DNA of 64,000 nucleotides from Echinometra lucunter (taxonomy: Eukaryota > Echinodermata > Echinoidea > Camarodonta > Echinometridae), in NCBI GenBank assembly GCA_029962745.1, contig CM057153.1:38903667-38967666 (forward strand), read 5' to 3'. The position numbers and the translations under genes were made by a program. Each line of letters opens with the position of its first letter. Positions within the stretch are counted from its first letter, which is position 1. This document shows, one piece after another, positions 34,100 to 46,100 of the stretch. The notes beneath the pieces are model-generated. The model saw only the letters and a program-made list of their open reading frames with translations. It made no database searches and had not been told where the DNA came from.

Positions 34100-34160
34100 G
34101 AATGACGCATGCGCACAATTCAACAGATTGTCTGGTAGTTAGTGAGCTAGCCAATAGAGA
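34100..34160 (+). promoter_or_regulatory. Possible distal promoter elements (NRF1-like and CCAAT)
   Basis: ACGCATGCGCA near 34106 fits the NRF1 palindrome (TGCGCATGCGCA type) and AGCCAATAG near 34150 is a CCAAT box. They lie about 630-680 bp upstream of the proposed PRDM14 start codon. These are consensus matches only. Confidence 0.25.
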
Positions 34161-34665
34161 AGGGGATACCTGTTAATGAATGTGATTTGCGCTGACCCTT
34201 TTAATATTGTCAACGTGCGTTAAAGCCTCGTCAATAGCAAAGGGTGGAGTGAATTACGAATCTGACTTTTCCCCCTCTCTTTCGGCTGTTTCAGGTCTGG
34301 TTTGTTGGTCTATTATAATAGCCCGAAACGTAAGAAACGACGTGTGGTGCTATTGTTACTCACCGCATGTTAATAACACCGTTCAGTAGGCTTCACATCG
34401 AGTTGTTAGAAAGGGACCGAGATTTAGAGCGAATTGATTCTCTGGATGGTGTATCATGTCGGATCTCAGTAACAGGTCAGGTAACTCCTCAGCGAACTCC
34501 AATCAATTGCATATCTGATATTGATCTATTTCAGCACGACATTATTCCCCTGCAAAGTGACAAACTTAGAAACCGCTAAATCCTCTCAAAAGATATTCCG
34601 TTTTATTTAAACCTGCACTTTTTCTAGAAAACTTTGTATATATATTCCAGAATTGCTTCCTTTAG

Positions 34666-34680
34666 TGACGTACTATAAAG
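34666..34680 (+). promoter_or_regulatory. Candidate PRDM14 core promoter (CRE-like plus TATA)
   Basis: TGACGTA (34666-34672) abuts TATAAAG (34674-34680). A start about 25-30 bp downstream (near 34705) would give a 5' UTR of about 75 nt before the ATG at 34780. Inferred from motif position alone. Confidence 0.4.
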
Positions 34681-34779
34681 AACATTTTCAAATTGAAAGG
34701 AACAACTATATTTCGGAGGAGATTTTGAGGTCTGGGTTCTCCACCTGAGTAGAACAGAGTCAGCATCAAGAAGTCTGGA

Positions 34780-34802
34780 ATGGCCATATTACCAATGCCG
34801 AG
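34780..34802 (+). CDS. PRDM14: Proposed PRDM14 coding exon 1 (23 nt)
   Basis: ATGGCCATATTACCAATGCC then GAG, encoding MAILPMP plus two bases of an arginine codon, followed by the consensus donor GTAAGT. Exon 2 starts with exactly the one base needed. The ATG has G at -3 and +4, and an in-frame TAG lies at 34750-34752. A TATA-like box is 100 bp upstream. Homology cannot confirm so short an exon; another first exon in the 13.9-kb intron remains possible. Confidence 0.55.
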
Positions 34803-37800
34803 GTAAGTCATTACACTTTACACTGTTGTTCTTGCTACCCTAAATCCAACAATTTTGTCAAATGATACTAGGCCTACATAATTTTATCATCATTTCATCA
34901 TTATTTTCAGGTAACCACTGAGGATGCCTGACAAAGCTACTAATTATCATATTCATTATAGATCTTGATGCGGTACCGTTTGAAACCTCATGGTTTTTGA
35001 TAAGCATGTTCAAACGTTGCACAAGAACATCAATAGAAACTTAGCTGCGAGTTAACATGTTCTTAATGGAAATCGCGAATAAGCTTTAAAAAATAAATGT
35101 CAAGTGCCCGGAGGTATAACCTAAAAATACTATGCGTATGATGTATTTTTAGATTTTATGAAAATTTGACATTTATGGAAGAGAGAGTAAGATCAATTCT
35201 GACTTCTTCTTCTTCATCTTCTTCTTCTTCTTCTTCTTCTTCTTCTTCTTCTTCTTCTTCTTCTTCTTCTTCTTCTTCTCCTTCTTCTTCTTCTTCTTCT
35301 TCTTCTTCTTCTTCTTTGTATTTACGTTTTGACTTTAGGTTGCATAAAGTTTCGAAGTTCATGCGGGAAGTACATATAAATTTTATTTGATTCGAAAAAA
35401 TATTACGAAATATAACCAAGTTTAACAAGCTATAAGAATAAGGTCTTTAAACCGATCAAAATCTAATGATTATCGATCATTCTCGATCATTATTTGATCT
35501 AGCGGTAACGTCCGTGTGCAGCTCTTCTCCTACAAATTGACTCTGAGCCGGCCCCGTGCAGGTTCGACTCCCAGTCACGTCTTTCGGATGGTGACGTTAA
35601 AGGTCGGTCCCAGATGTATATTTTCCCAGATATACATCTGAAATAAAAAAAAAAAAATTATTTGATCACTGATGAATATATTGATGAATCTATTCAAATC
35701 GTTTTAAGACTTCATGAATCAGATACTTATTCAGCAAGGAAGCCAACTTAAGGAGCTTAAATGTAATAATATATTCAAATCCAGTCATTTCGATTTTCAC
35801 CTCTAGATCATGTAGATCGGCTTAAGAATTTAGCACAAAAATATACACTTTGCGTGAACTCTTTTGTAAATTATTTGGTTAAAATAAAAAATGAAAAAGT
35901 AGTGGAATCTAATAAATTCAATTCAATTTATTTCACATCTCTTTAAAAAAAACATCAGAAATATTTGACAGATCAAATTTACAAATCAATATGAATATTA
36001 CATAATACAACATATTAAAATGACATAAATGTACATGTCATTATAAAAGATAAAAGAAAGATGGAGTGTGGAGGATGTGGGAGATTAACAAAGGCCAATG
36101 CCTGTCAAGGTTAAAAATGGATTTTTCCTCTAATCGTTTTGACTTCCTTAAACGTTTTGACTTTCTAGATACGTTCTTCCACCCGGTGTAATACACTGAT
36201 GCACGTGAAACTCTACCTTTCTTATACCTTCGGAATGCGCTTTGAAAAAATAGATAAATAAGGAGGGGCGCGCCCCTGGATCTGCCGCTGTTCCTAGTGC
36301 TTAAAAATGGCTAATTTATGAAGGTATGGAATACAGTTGCAAAGCAGCAAACTCAATTTACAGAGAATCATTTACTAATTTACTTTAAAATATTGAAGGC
36401 GGAGTGCAGTTTCTGTGAAATTTGTCGATGATTGATTGAAACAGACACTCTGAAATCTGTATGTGGTTTCATGCAGTTCTGTATTCATTCAATAAAAAGG
36501 GGAACAAGTTCCTTCTAAGCCCTTTATCCTTTTTTTTCACATCCATGCCTCTTTTTTTAAAGGAAGGCACGCAAATAATTTAAGGATTTTAAAAGATCAG
36601 TGCATTGCACACCAAGGCAAGGTGTGAATAATTTCTAAACACCGTAGAAATGTAGTTTGAAAATGATTTATTGAAAAAAAAATGATTCAAAGGAAAAGAA
36701 TGTAGTTCTTCGATAAATGTTAAGTGATATCCCCAGTTACTGTGCCGTTGAGCAATATGGGTAAAATTTATATGACGAGAAAATATGTGACATGAACTAT
36801 GTATAGATCTATAAAACATCAACAGCAATCAAACAAACAAGAAAAAAGCTTACATGCGTGAAATCAGAAAAAAAAAATATTGAAAACATCGTATCTTATA
36901 ATTAGAGATGAATTTATCAATGATTTAGACCATGACATAGACATAGATATATTTACATCTAAAATTCTTCTTACAAAATACACATTTTAAAAGGTAAACA
37001 TTCCGTTTATGGAAAGGCCTTTTTGCTGTAAATGTCCTAAATATACTGCTGGATTCTCTTCCTCTTTTCCTTGGATCTTTGTGGAGCCATTATAGGATGA
37101 TATGAAAATAATCGCTTCATCTTGACTATCATATTAAGTTTAAAGCTGTTAGTCATTGGGCATGCTGGGATACTCAGTACTTTGTCATGGTCTAAATTGA
37201 TGTTTATCAGACTCTCCTATTCTTCTTCTTCTTCTTCTTCTTCTTCTTCTTCTCCTCCTCCTCCTCCTCCTCCTCCTCCTCCTTTCTGGTTGTTGATTTG
37301 TATCAAAGTTTGATATTCATTCATTCATATGGATATGGTAAATTCAGTGAGTGAAGCTAAAATCTCAGTTTAAGAGAGAAGAAAACAAGATCTTCTTGTG
37401 TATGATTTCATAATTTTATAAAAAATCATGCCCTCAGAAAAATTAATTTAGTTTTTTTTTTAACCCTGTTTACCTTTCATTCATAGTTTATACGAAATAC
37501 TGTGAGCTTCAAGAATTTGATTTTTAAAGAATATGTTTCATTAATTCGCTTCTATCTGATTAAATTTTGTGTATGTTTATTTCAGTGATAACTTATTTCA
37601 CAATGCAACGCAGTCATGGCAGTATGGGGTCTGAAAATAAATAAGTTCAAGCAAGGTTTATACATTGTCGCCATCCGAATGAAGTTGAATAAAAAAACAG
37701 ATACAAAGGTTGCATCAAACAGATATTCAAACGATAATAGGAATTAAGAGAGAGAGAAGAATGGAAGAAAAACTAGAAGAGACCGATATGATGAAAGGAC

Positions 37801-40800
37801 TCGGTGGATAGATAAACGGACTAAAATGTTTCAGAATTAAATTCCCCTCAGGCTATCAATCCATAATAATCATTTATAACCCCGCGATAGACAAAAAGGG
37901 TTTTGCAAGCGAATATATAGGTCCACAAAAGCGAGTATTATGCTGTTGTTTTTGTGCAATCTGTTCTCGAATTAACATATGTCACTTCTATCTTCCAAGT
38001 ATGCTCTAAATATTTTGGTTTATAGCATGCATGTCAAAGCTTTCGGCTTGATAACTTGTTGAATAATGCATTCAACAGAATAACGCTCAGTGATTTATGA
38101 AAACAGAGTTTTGGGTGGCGTTGACAAATCTCAGAGTTATGTATGCCTTTCCTTTTATCCAAATTATCTGGCTCATCTGTGTATGATGAAGATAATTACC
38201 ACTAATGTGCTAAAAAAATTATCAAATAATGTAGAAATATAGAACTGTACAATTTCAACTCCGATAAATTACTAAGTTTCTATTGTAATCATATCATTAT
38301 TCATGATAACATTGGTTTGCCGTCTTTCTAGCTTATAGTTCCAGATTACTGCTATCTCTATAACTTAAAAAAAAAAAACCTCTCGCAGTCTCAATTGACT
38401 CTCTCTCTCTCTCTCTCTTGCTCTATCTATCTATCTATCTATCTACCTGTCTCTGTCTATCTCTCCCACTGCTTCTCTTGCTCTCCTGCCATTTTTCTAG
38501 TTTTTCTAACTACCAGCATGACATTTGCGTCTGTTTGTCTTGAAACAACAAAAATTATAGGGACATCGCAATCATGTATTTTTATTTATCTATTTATTTA
38601 TTTTTATTTGCGTGTTCTTCTTCTTTTAACCCTCTCTTCTCCAGTCCCATCGCGCATTTTAACAACAATGTTCAAACCATATTTAGTTGTTATATGTCTA
38701 AATTATTGCTTAGACTGATGTGGTATGATTATTTGTATAAAATGTGGGAATACATATTTTTAAAAAAGAACAGCGTAATACATGTGGTTACTGAGAATAA
38801 AAAATTCTTTATAAGATCATGATCAAACTGGCATAACACAAGACAGTGGTAGAAATTCTAACAGAAGGCAGTTGCATTCTTTAGAAATATTTTTCAAAGT
38901 ATTGCTAAAAGTATTTCTATAAAGACATTGTGTTTATTCACTCTCTGTTATTCTGGTAAATCTGGGTTTACTAAAATGGGTGCTTTGTGAAGTTCAGGGA
39001 ATTATGGTTCCAATTAGAGTATATAGGAACATTAACAGAGCATTTACAACTGACAGATGTGTGTCAATTCTCCTTCTTCTAAAGCGCATTTATTAAGCCA
39101 TCATATGAATTTCTCTTAATTCGGGGATTGAAAATGGAAAGTGAACAATTAGCCTTCCATGTAGAATCGAGTTCATTCTGTATTTTCATTTCCTCTTACA
39201 TTCCAAGATTATTCGTGTGTACATTTCTTCTTTTTTTAAAAAGAAGTATTCGATGCTTGTCAGTACTGCATTATATATCATTACTGACTTACTTTTATTT
39301 TTTTAAAGACTTTCCCATTTCTTAGCTTTCAATAAATATTTTCTTTTGAATAGTGTTCACAAAACGACTGTCTAATTGAAATAGCTTGCCTTAATCTAAT
39401 AGTCTGATTTTGAAACCTGATACTTACGGATATTTTTTAGCGAACGCTGATAACTGACATATATTCTTTAAGGAGTCGCTATTTTTTTTAAAAAAATATT
39501 TTTTAAATAATTTGCTCTGAAATACATTCACCGTCAAACATAAATGCAGAAATTGGTTTTGAATGCCAAACTTTCCCTTATAATCATGATAATATGTCGA
39601 TTTTAAATTGCATCGTATCATCTATCTATGACATGGAAATGGGGGGGGGGGGGTTAAAGATTGATATAAGATTAACCTTTATTCTTCGTTTAATGTAATT
39701 TTAGTACATTTATTTTCCTTCGTAATCATTGTAATTACTCAGACTTCCATTTTATTATTTTAAACTATAAGCTCATTAAGCCGCATATAGCTATAAGGTA
39801 ATGGAGGAGAACAAAATCGATTTAGGAACCAGCTAGCCCAATACATCATGGGAAAAGATATTAGAATGGGGGTAATCACATTAAAATTGAGATTGCATTA
39901 TCATAGAGGGAACGGTTCGGTTCCCCGCATGGCTACACATGGGTGCTGTTAGACACTAGGGATTAATATTTCTCAACGGTCGCTGATTTTCATTAAGGTT
40001 AAGTACCTATCTCATGCAACGGGGTCGAAATTATACGAGACAGAGGGGTTGGGAGGGGGAGGGAAAGGGAAAGAAGAGGGATGGGGAGGGATGAGAGTGA
40101 TCTAATGAATTTACTTAAGCTCTATGGTGGCAACTCATATATTTATCGCAAGAAACACCCTATTTGACCTGCATTTTTATTTCAATTCGTGTACGTTGGA
40201 TAATAACGCTAACTGAAGATAATGTTGTGTGTTTGATTGTTAGTTGATTCGTTCTTTCTTTTTTTTTTCAAATTGACTATCTAAATCTGGTGGAAAAGTA
40301 TAATAATCATTTTGTTATTTCGCAAACCTTTTTCCATCCCAAATCTCTTTTATTGGGAAGCTGGATGGCAGTTTTTTATGCTTTTGATTATTGTTACGCA
40401 TGTTCACGTCGTGAAAATATTAGTATTTTGTCCCGCAAATACTTGTTTTGAAATTCAATCAAACATGTTTCTTTACAAGCAAATAATAGTTTTCGTATAT
40501 TACAATATTCGTGTGGGGTTTTTTTTCTTAGAATGTAGGATAAACTTATAAAGAGAGATGTACATATTTTAACAGGTTCGATTTATTAGAGACAGAGAGA
40601 CGATGTTTTCCTCCCCCAAAAGGTAATACCGCGATGATGATGATGAACAAGTGATGAGCGGAAACCTAATCATAAAACTGTCCCAGTTTACTTTCAGTCC
40701 CATTCCCAATCATCTAAAAGGTTAGGGTGATTCTTTTTAAAGTCATCAGACATCGTTTATGAGCTATACTCTGATCATTGTTTTGCCCCATTGCCATTCT

Positions 40801-42804
40801 CTTAGGGATTGGAATGGGATGGGAATTGATGAGATGAGTCAGTCAATCAGGGGTGGTTTAGCGATGAAACCTTTCATAAGATACCTGATTGATTAGATAG
40901 TGTGTTCATAAAAGGTTGTTATTTTTTTCTTTGATGTACAGAAAGTGACAAAAGATAAATGAACGTGGCCCTAAACGCATTATATCAAATTAATCGGGAA
41001 TGATTATGGACGAAAACTGTCCTATAGTTTGCGGAACATTGCCTTAAGAAATATGAAACTTTTTACAGAGTAGAAAGCATAGTTATTTTAGATGACTAAG
41101 TGTATCCAATGAAGCATTGCTCCTCTCTTGCCTTGATTGTATGACAGAAGTTTTTTTTTCTTTTTCTTTTTCTTTCTTTTTTTGTGGGGGAGGGGACTCA
41201 GCATTGATACCAACAAGCATAATGCTTACTTCTTAGCATAAGTCCTAAAGTAAACTAGGTTCATACCCCGACACCTTATAGTAAATCACTGTAAGATTCG
41301 ATATTCGTATCTGACACTTCACATCTGATTCCTACTCTCTCTCTAACTCTCTCTCCCTCTCTCTATCTCTCTCTCTCTCTCCAGCTTTCTTTTTTCTTTC
41401 TTTCTCTTGTTCTTATCTACAAAGACATCAATTGAATCTCATCTTCAGTTTGTCAATTTAAGCAGTTCTGCTCGGTTTCTCAGAAACCCATCTCCTCCTC
41501 CCCCCCCCCTCTCTCTCTCTCTCTCTGTCTGTCTCCCTCTCTCTCACTCTCTCCCTCCCTCCCTCTCCATCACAAGACAACCACCAATGAAATCATCATC
41601 ATCCTAGCTATCATTGCTCCCTGTTAATGTGATTAGCTTGCCCGAGTCTCTCTCCAGTGAGCGGATAAACGTCATCTCCTTACTGGTTCTCATCATTTAC
41701 ATGTATTTAAGTGGCTTTAAACTCCCAATTAATCTCGCCTTCCTGCTTGATTGGCCAAGTGCATGGTTAGCGGGTAAACGGGACGCGCTCCGCCAATCCC
41801 TGGCCGAACACTAGCTTTCGAGACACGCTCTTCAAACCAGCGCCTCCTCGCTCACTCTTCTTGGAAACGACGTGCAAAAAGACGGGGGAAATGAATATCC
41901 TGTTTGCTTTAAAAAAAATATTTCAAATTATTCAACCTTTGCCTTATTTAGTAGCAATGATGAGGAATAAAATGGTAATTGAGGAAAATATATCGAACTG
42001 TATCAAGAGAGGATAAATCGCTATAGGCAGCTGTATGAGATAATGCTTAGGTGAGATGTATTATAGGTTACCTCATGTCACACATGTCCAATGTAAATTA
42101 TGATACGCTTGTGTCACTATATACGCTTGATCACTATCCTCTTCATGGCTTCACGCCTGTTTATTGAAGACCCATTTCCAGGAAATTTTCTAACAGCTGC
42201 CTGAAAGATTATCATCAATACATATTTGTATGAAAATGAAGTGTACTTAATTAACCATCGTCGTTATAACATTTCATATAATTTAGCAATTAACCTTTTC
42301 ATAAAAAAATAAAGATGATCAGCATCAGATCATGGTGAATTTATAAGATGTTAAGACCTGTACAGCCGAATAAACAGTAATGATCGTAGGTCCATCATCA
42401 TAACCACTCCTATCCCTCCCTCCCCTCCCATAGCTAGCTCAGGGGTATCAGGGTGTCTTGTTACCACCCTCTACCCTCATGGTTTATTAACCTATCGAGT
42501 GTAATCATTTATCCATCACTTCCATATTTTGTTTTCACCTCCAGGCTCCTTACCCTAACAGTCTCTTATCAGGATTATACTATCAATCTTGCTCTGCTCT
42601 TTGTCTTACGGACTCAACTTTTTGCATTCATTTCTGTGATTGTCCGAAATATCTCATTTCGCTCTCTTGTATTATTTCATTCTCTTTAGTGTTTTACCTT
42701 TTAACCCCAAGGTTGCTTCTCCTTTGGTTCAAACACTGGAGGTTTGGGGTTTTGTTTGTTTGTTTGTTTGCTTTTGCATGAAGCCCCCCCTCCCCCCCTC
42801 TCTC

Positions 42805-42851
<47 letters not shown>

Positions 42852-43081
42852 ATCTATCTACCTCTATCTCATTTTTTCTCTCTCTCCCTTCCGCTATGCT
42901 CGTGTTTCTTACCTTCTTTTTTTCCCCTGAGTCTTTCACCATTACTTGACAATGCATAGTTAGATCCAATTCGAATCATACTCTTGTAAGTATACTTCTC
43001 TATCTTGCAGGTGATCAGTAGCACAGGATTATGTTGTTAAGTATCAGCTGCAAGTCCACATCTACTGTAGACCAAGAGAGT

Positions 43082-43138
<57 letters not shown>

Positions 43139-46100
43139 GGGGTGTGTGGGAGGGGTGGTCGGAATACAGGGAAGCATGAGGGCGATGGAGAAAGAGACCT
43201 GGGAACAGTGATTGGGATTAGGAAGAGAAATTATATTTGTGTCGCCTGGAATATGAAATTCAATCTTTTTAATGCTTTTCCATAATTCATCTGATATTTT
43301 CCACAAATCAAATCGTCGCATACTCTTTTACCTTCCTGTATTTACTGAAAATATGCTGCCGTCAACTGAATTAAATCTGCATGGTGTGAAAACAAAGTTT
43401 CAAGTGTTTTTTATTTGTTAGTTTGTTTTTGTTTGTTTTTCTTTTGCTTTATGTTTTATGTCTATGTTGTTGTTTTGCCTTTTTATCATATCTTCAGCAG
43501 CATATCATCTTTCACATTCACCAAGGAAGGACTGCTGAGGAATTCGGCTTAAACTTTGCAAACATTTCATTGATTCCACCTTTTGCCAGACTGAGAGAAG
43601 TGGGGGACATGTTGTCTTCTCAGTTACGATATTTGAACTCTCTTCATTTTTCATTCGGCATGAAAATAATTTGAAAGTGATATGATCTCGCTAATAATAG
43701 CCGACCAAAGAAAGAAAAAACATCGTTTAATATGATTACATGTCATCTCTGGGGAAACAGGGCACTAGCAGTGTTTTCATCGGCAGTTTGAGCGTAAGCC
43801 CTCGGGGAACTCAGCCGGTGCTCCTCTTGCGACCAATCGGTGAGATGACACGGGTAATATTTTTCGAATGAGTGCTCCATAATACATTTATATTTGAGTT
43901 TGGCGGGTAGAGGCGGCAATGTTGAATCAATCGTTTTAATATGATGTAAGGGTATTAAGGGAAAATAGCAATTGGAAGGCGTTAAGTGGATTACTGTTGC
44001 GACCTGGAGGGAATGTGGTGTCTCCTTGGAGGAGAGTGGGGTCATACGCCTCCAGATAGATGGAATGGATGTGGAAGAATGATGAGAAGAGAGGGGAGAA
44101 GAGGAGAGGGAGACAAACACACACACGAACACCCACACAAACAACACACACACGCACACACGCACACACACCCCACGCATACGCACGCAAGAAGAGAGAG
44201 TGGAGAGGAGGGGAATAGAGAGGATGGCGGAGAAAGGTTCGAGAGAGCTAAAGTAGTTGTTTGAATGCACCTCTCATTTCAACTTTTTTTTTTCAAAGAA
44301 CTGTTATCGTTCACCTCAAAATAGATAATAAATATAGTTGACAGGTCTTAGTTCCAAGTATAAAGTGGTGCGGCATTGGTGATGCTTTCAATCGCAATCT
44401 TTTAATTTAAAAAAAAAAATCTTGAACCTTAATGTTTGTGCCCTTAAATTTTTCATAAGTGCCCCTTTCGAAAGTTTAAAACGCAATATCTTCACTTTGA
44501 ATAGCACCCTCATGCATTATCATTCTCCTAGCGGTTCTAGAAGTACTTGCAAATACATTTTATTTCTGAGAAAGAGTATGTTAATTTTTTTCCTAAATGG
44601 TGCAAATAAAGCCCTATATACAGAGAAAACTCCTTTATCCCCTCGCCAATATACAATTCATACTTCGGCTTTATCGAAACTATACTTTCATCGTTCACTG
44701 TGATATGCAGATCAAACCCAAGCATTTCAACGAATATGTGACTGTTGCAAAATTGATTATTATTTTGAATCGTGCATATAAAATGATATGAGTTTGGTGA
44801 GTATAAAATGAAAGCATTTTTTTCAAATAAGATCAATGATTATGTCAATTATGACGGTCCATGTATAATGAAAAAAAAATTATAGAAGTACAATAAAGGA
44901 GATAAAATCTCTCGTGGTGTCATATTGTGGGACAGGTTAAAGAATGATAGCTGAAAGTAGAGGAAGAGAAGAGGGCGAGAAAAGGAAAAGGGGAAAGACG
45001 GAAAGGGAAAAAAAAGAAAGCTGAAAGAGATGGAGAAGATGGAGCAAAAAATGGAAAGGTTATGGATGAAGGAAAAGAGGAAGAAAGACGGAGAGAAAGA
45101 GAGAAATAGACAGAAAGACGGAGAGAGATAAAGAGAAAGAGAAAGAGAAAGAAAGAATGAGAAAGGGGAACAGAAAGAGATGAGAAGGGAAAAGATGAAA
45201 AGTCAGAGAACGAGCGAAATTCATTCAATATTCGAATCAAGTGATCGTGGAAGGTTGAAACATTACGAAATCAATCAATTTAATGTCATATCCATTACAG
45301 CTGATCGATTATCTAGTGGCATAAGACAATGTAACACATTACTTTAACAGAGTGAGATGTTATTTTGTTATAGATTGGGCAATAAGGCTTTGTCGATTTA
45401 CCCTCATCCATACAATCCGTTAAAAGCCGCATCCAATTTGGCCATTTAAACGCCTCACTGCGCCTCATCATTATTTTATCTTGAATACATGGAGAATGAA
45501 CGTGTTTGAGAGATAATAGAACTAGCGGGGTTTCTGTTTTGCACCGGCAACGATTATTTCTCAAGGTCTGAGGGAATTGATTCTGATGCAAGATTTTGTC
45601 ATGAAAATTTGATCGTTTTCTTTATTACTTCACAGCATTCGCGCCAACAAAGCAATCTGTGGTAACAATTTCTCTTTTGTAAATATATATCGATGACTGC
45701 GCGCCGTGGAATTTTCTTTGTCATAAACTTTGTTGAAATAATGTTTTCATACTCATTTCAATCTAATCTTTGCTCAGTCAATTATTGAATTGCCTAAGGT
45801 TGGTCTGACCTTTCATTTGTTAGTCATAGCGATTCTTAGAAAGAATACTTTGTCGGTATTTCTTTAAGCTGAATCAAGAATAATATTTGTTTTCATTGAT
45901 ACATGGTTAAATTTTATGTATCAATGAGGAAAACAAATATCATTGTTTTGTGGAAGACATTTTGAGAAGATTACAATTTCCTGGCATGCATATAGGTTAC
46001 AATAAATTTTGATATATTATTTTTTTCAAAAAGGAGGAGTGCTCATCAGTTACAGAGAGAAACAAAAAAATGCAAAGAGCGAAACAAACGTCAACGATAG

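Noticed and set aside
43743..44270. 175-codon minus-strand frame
   Set aside because: Its first third is a Val/Cys run from a CA microsatellite and the remainder has no recognisable family. It lies inside PRDM14 intron 1 on the opposite strand.
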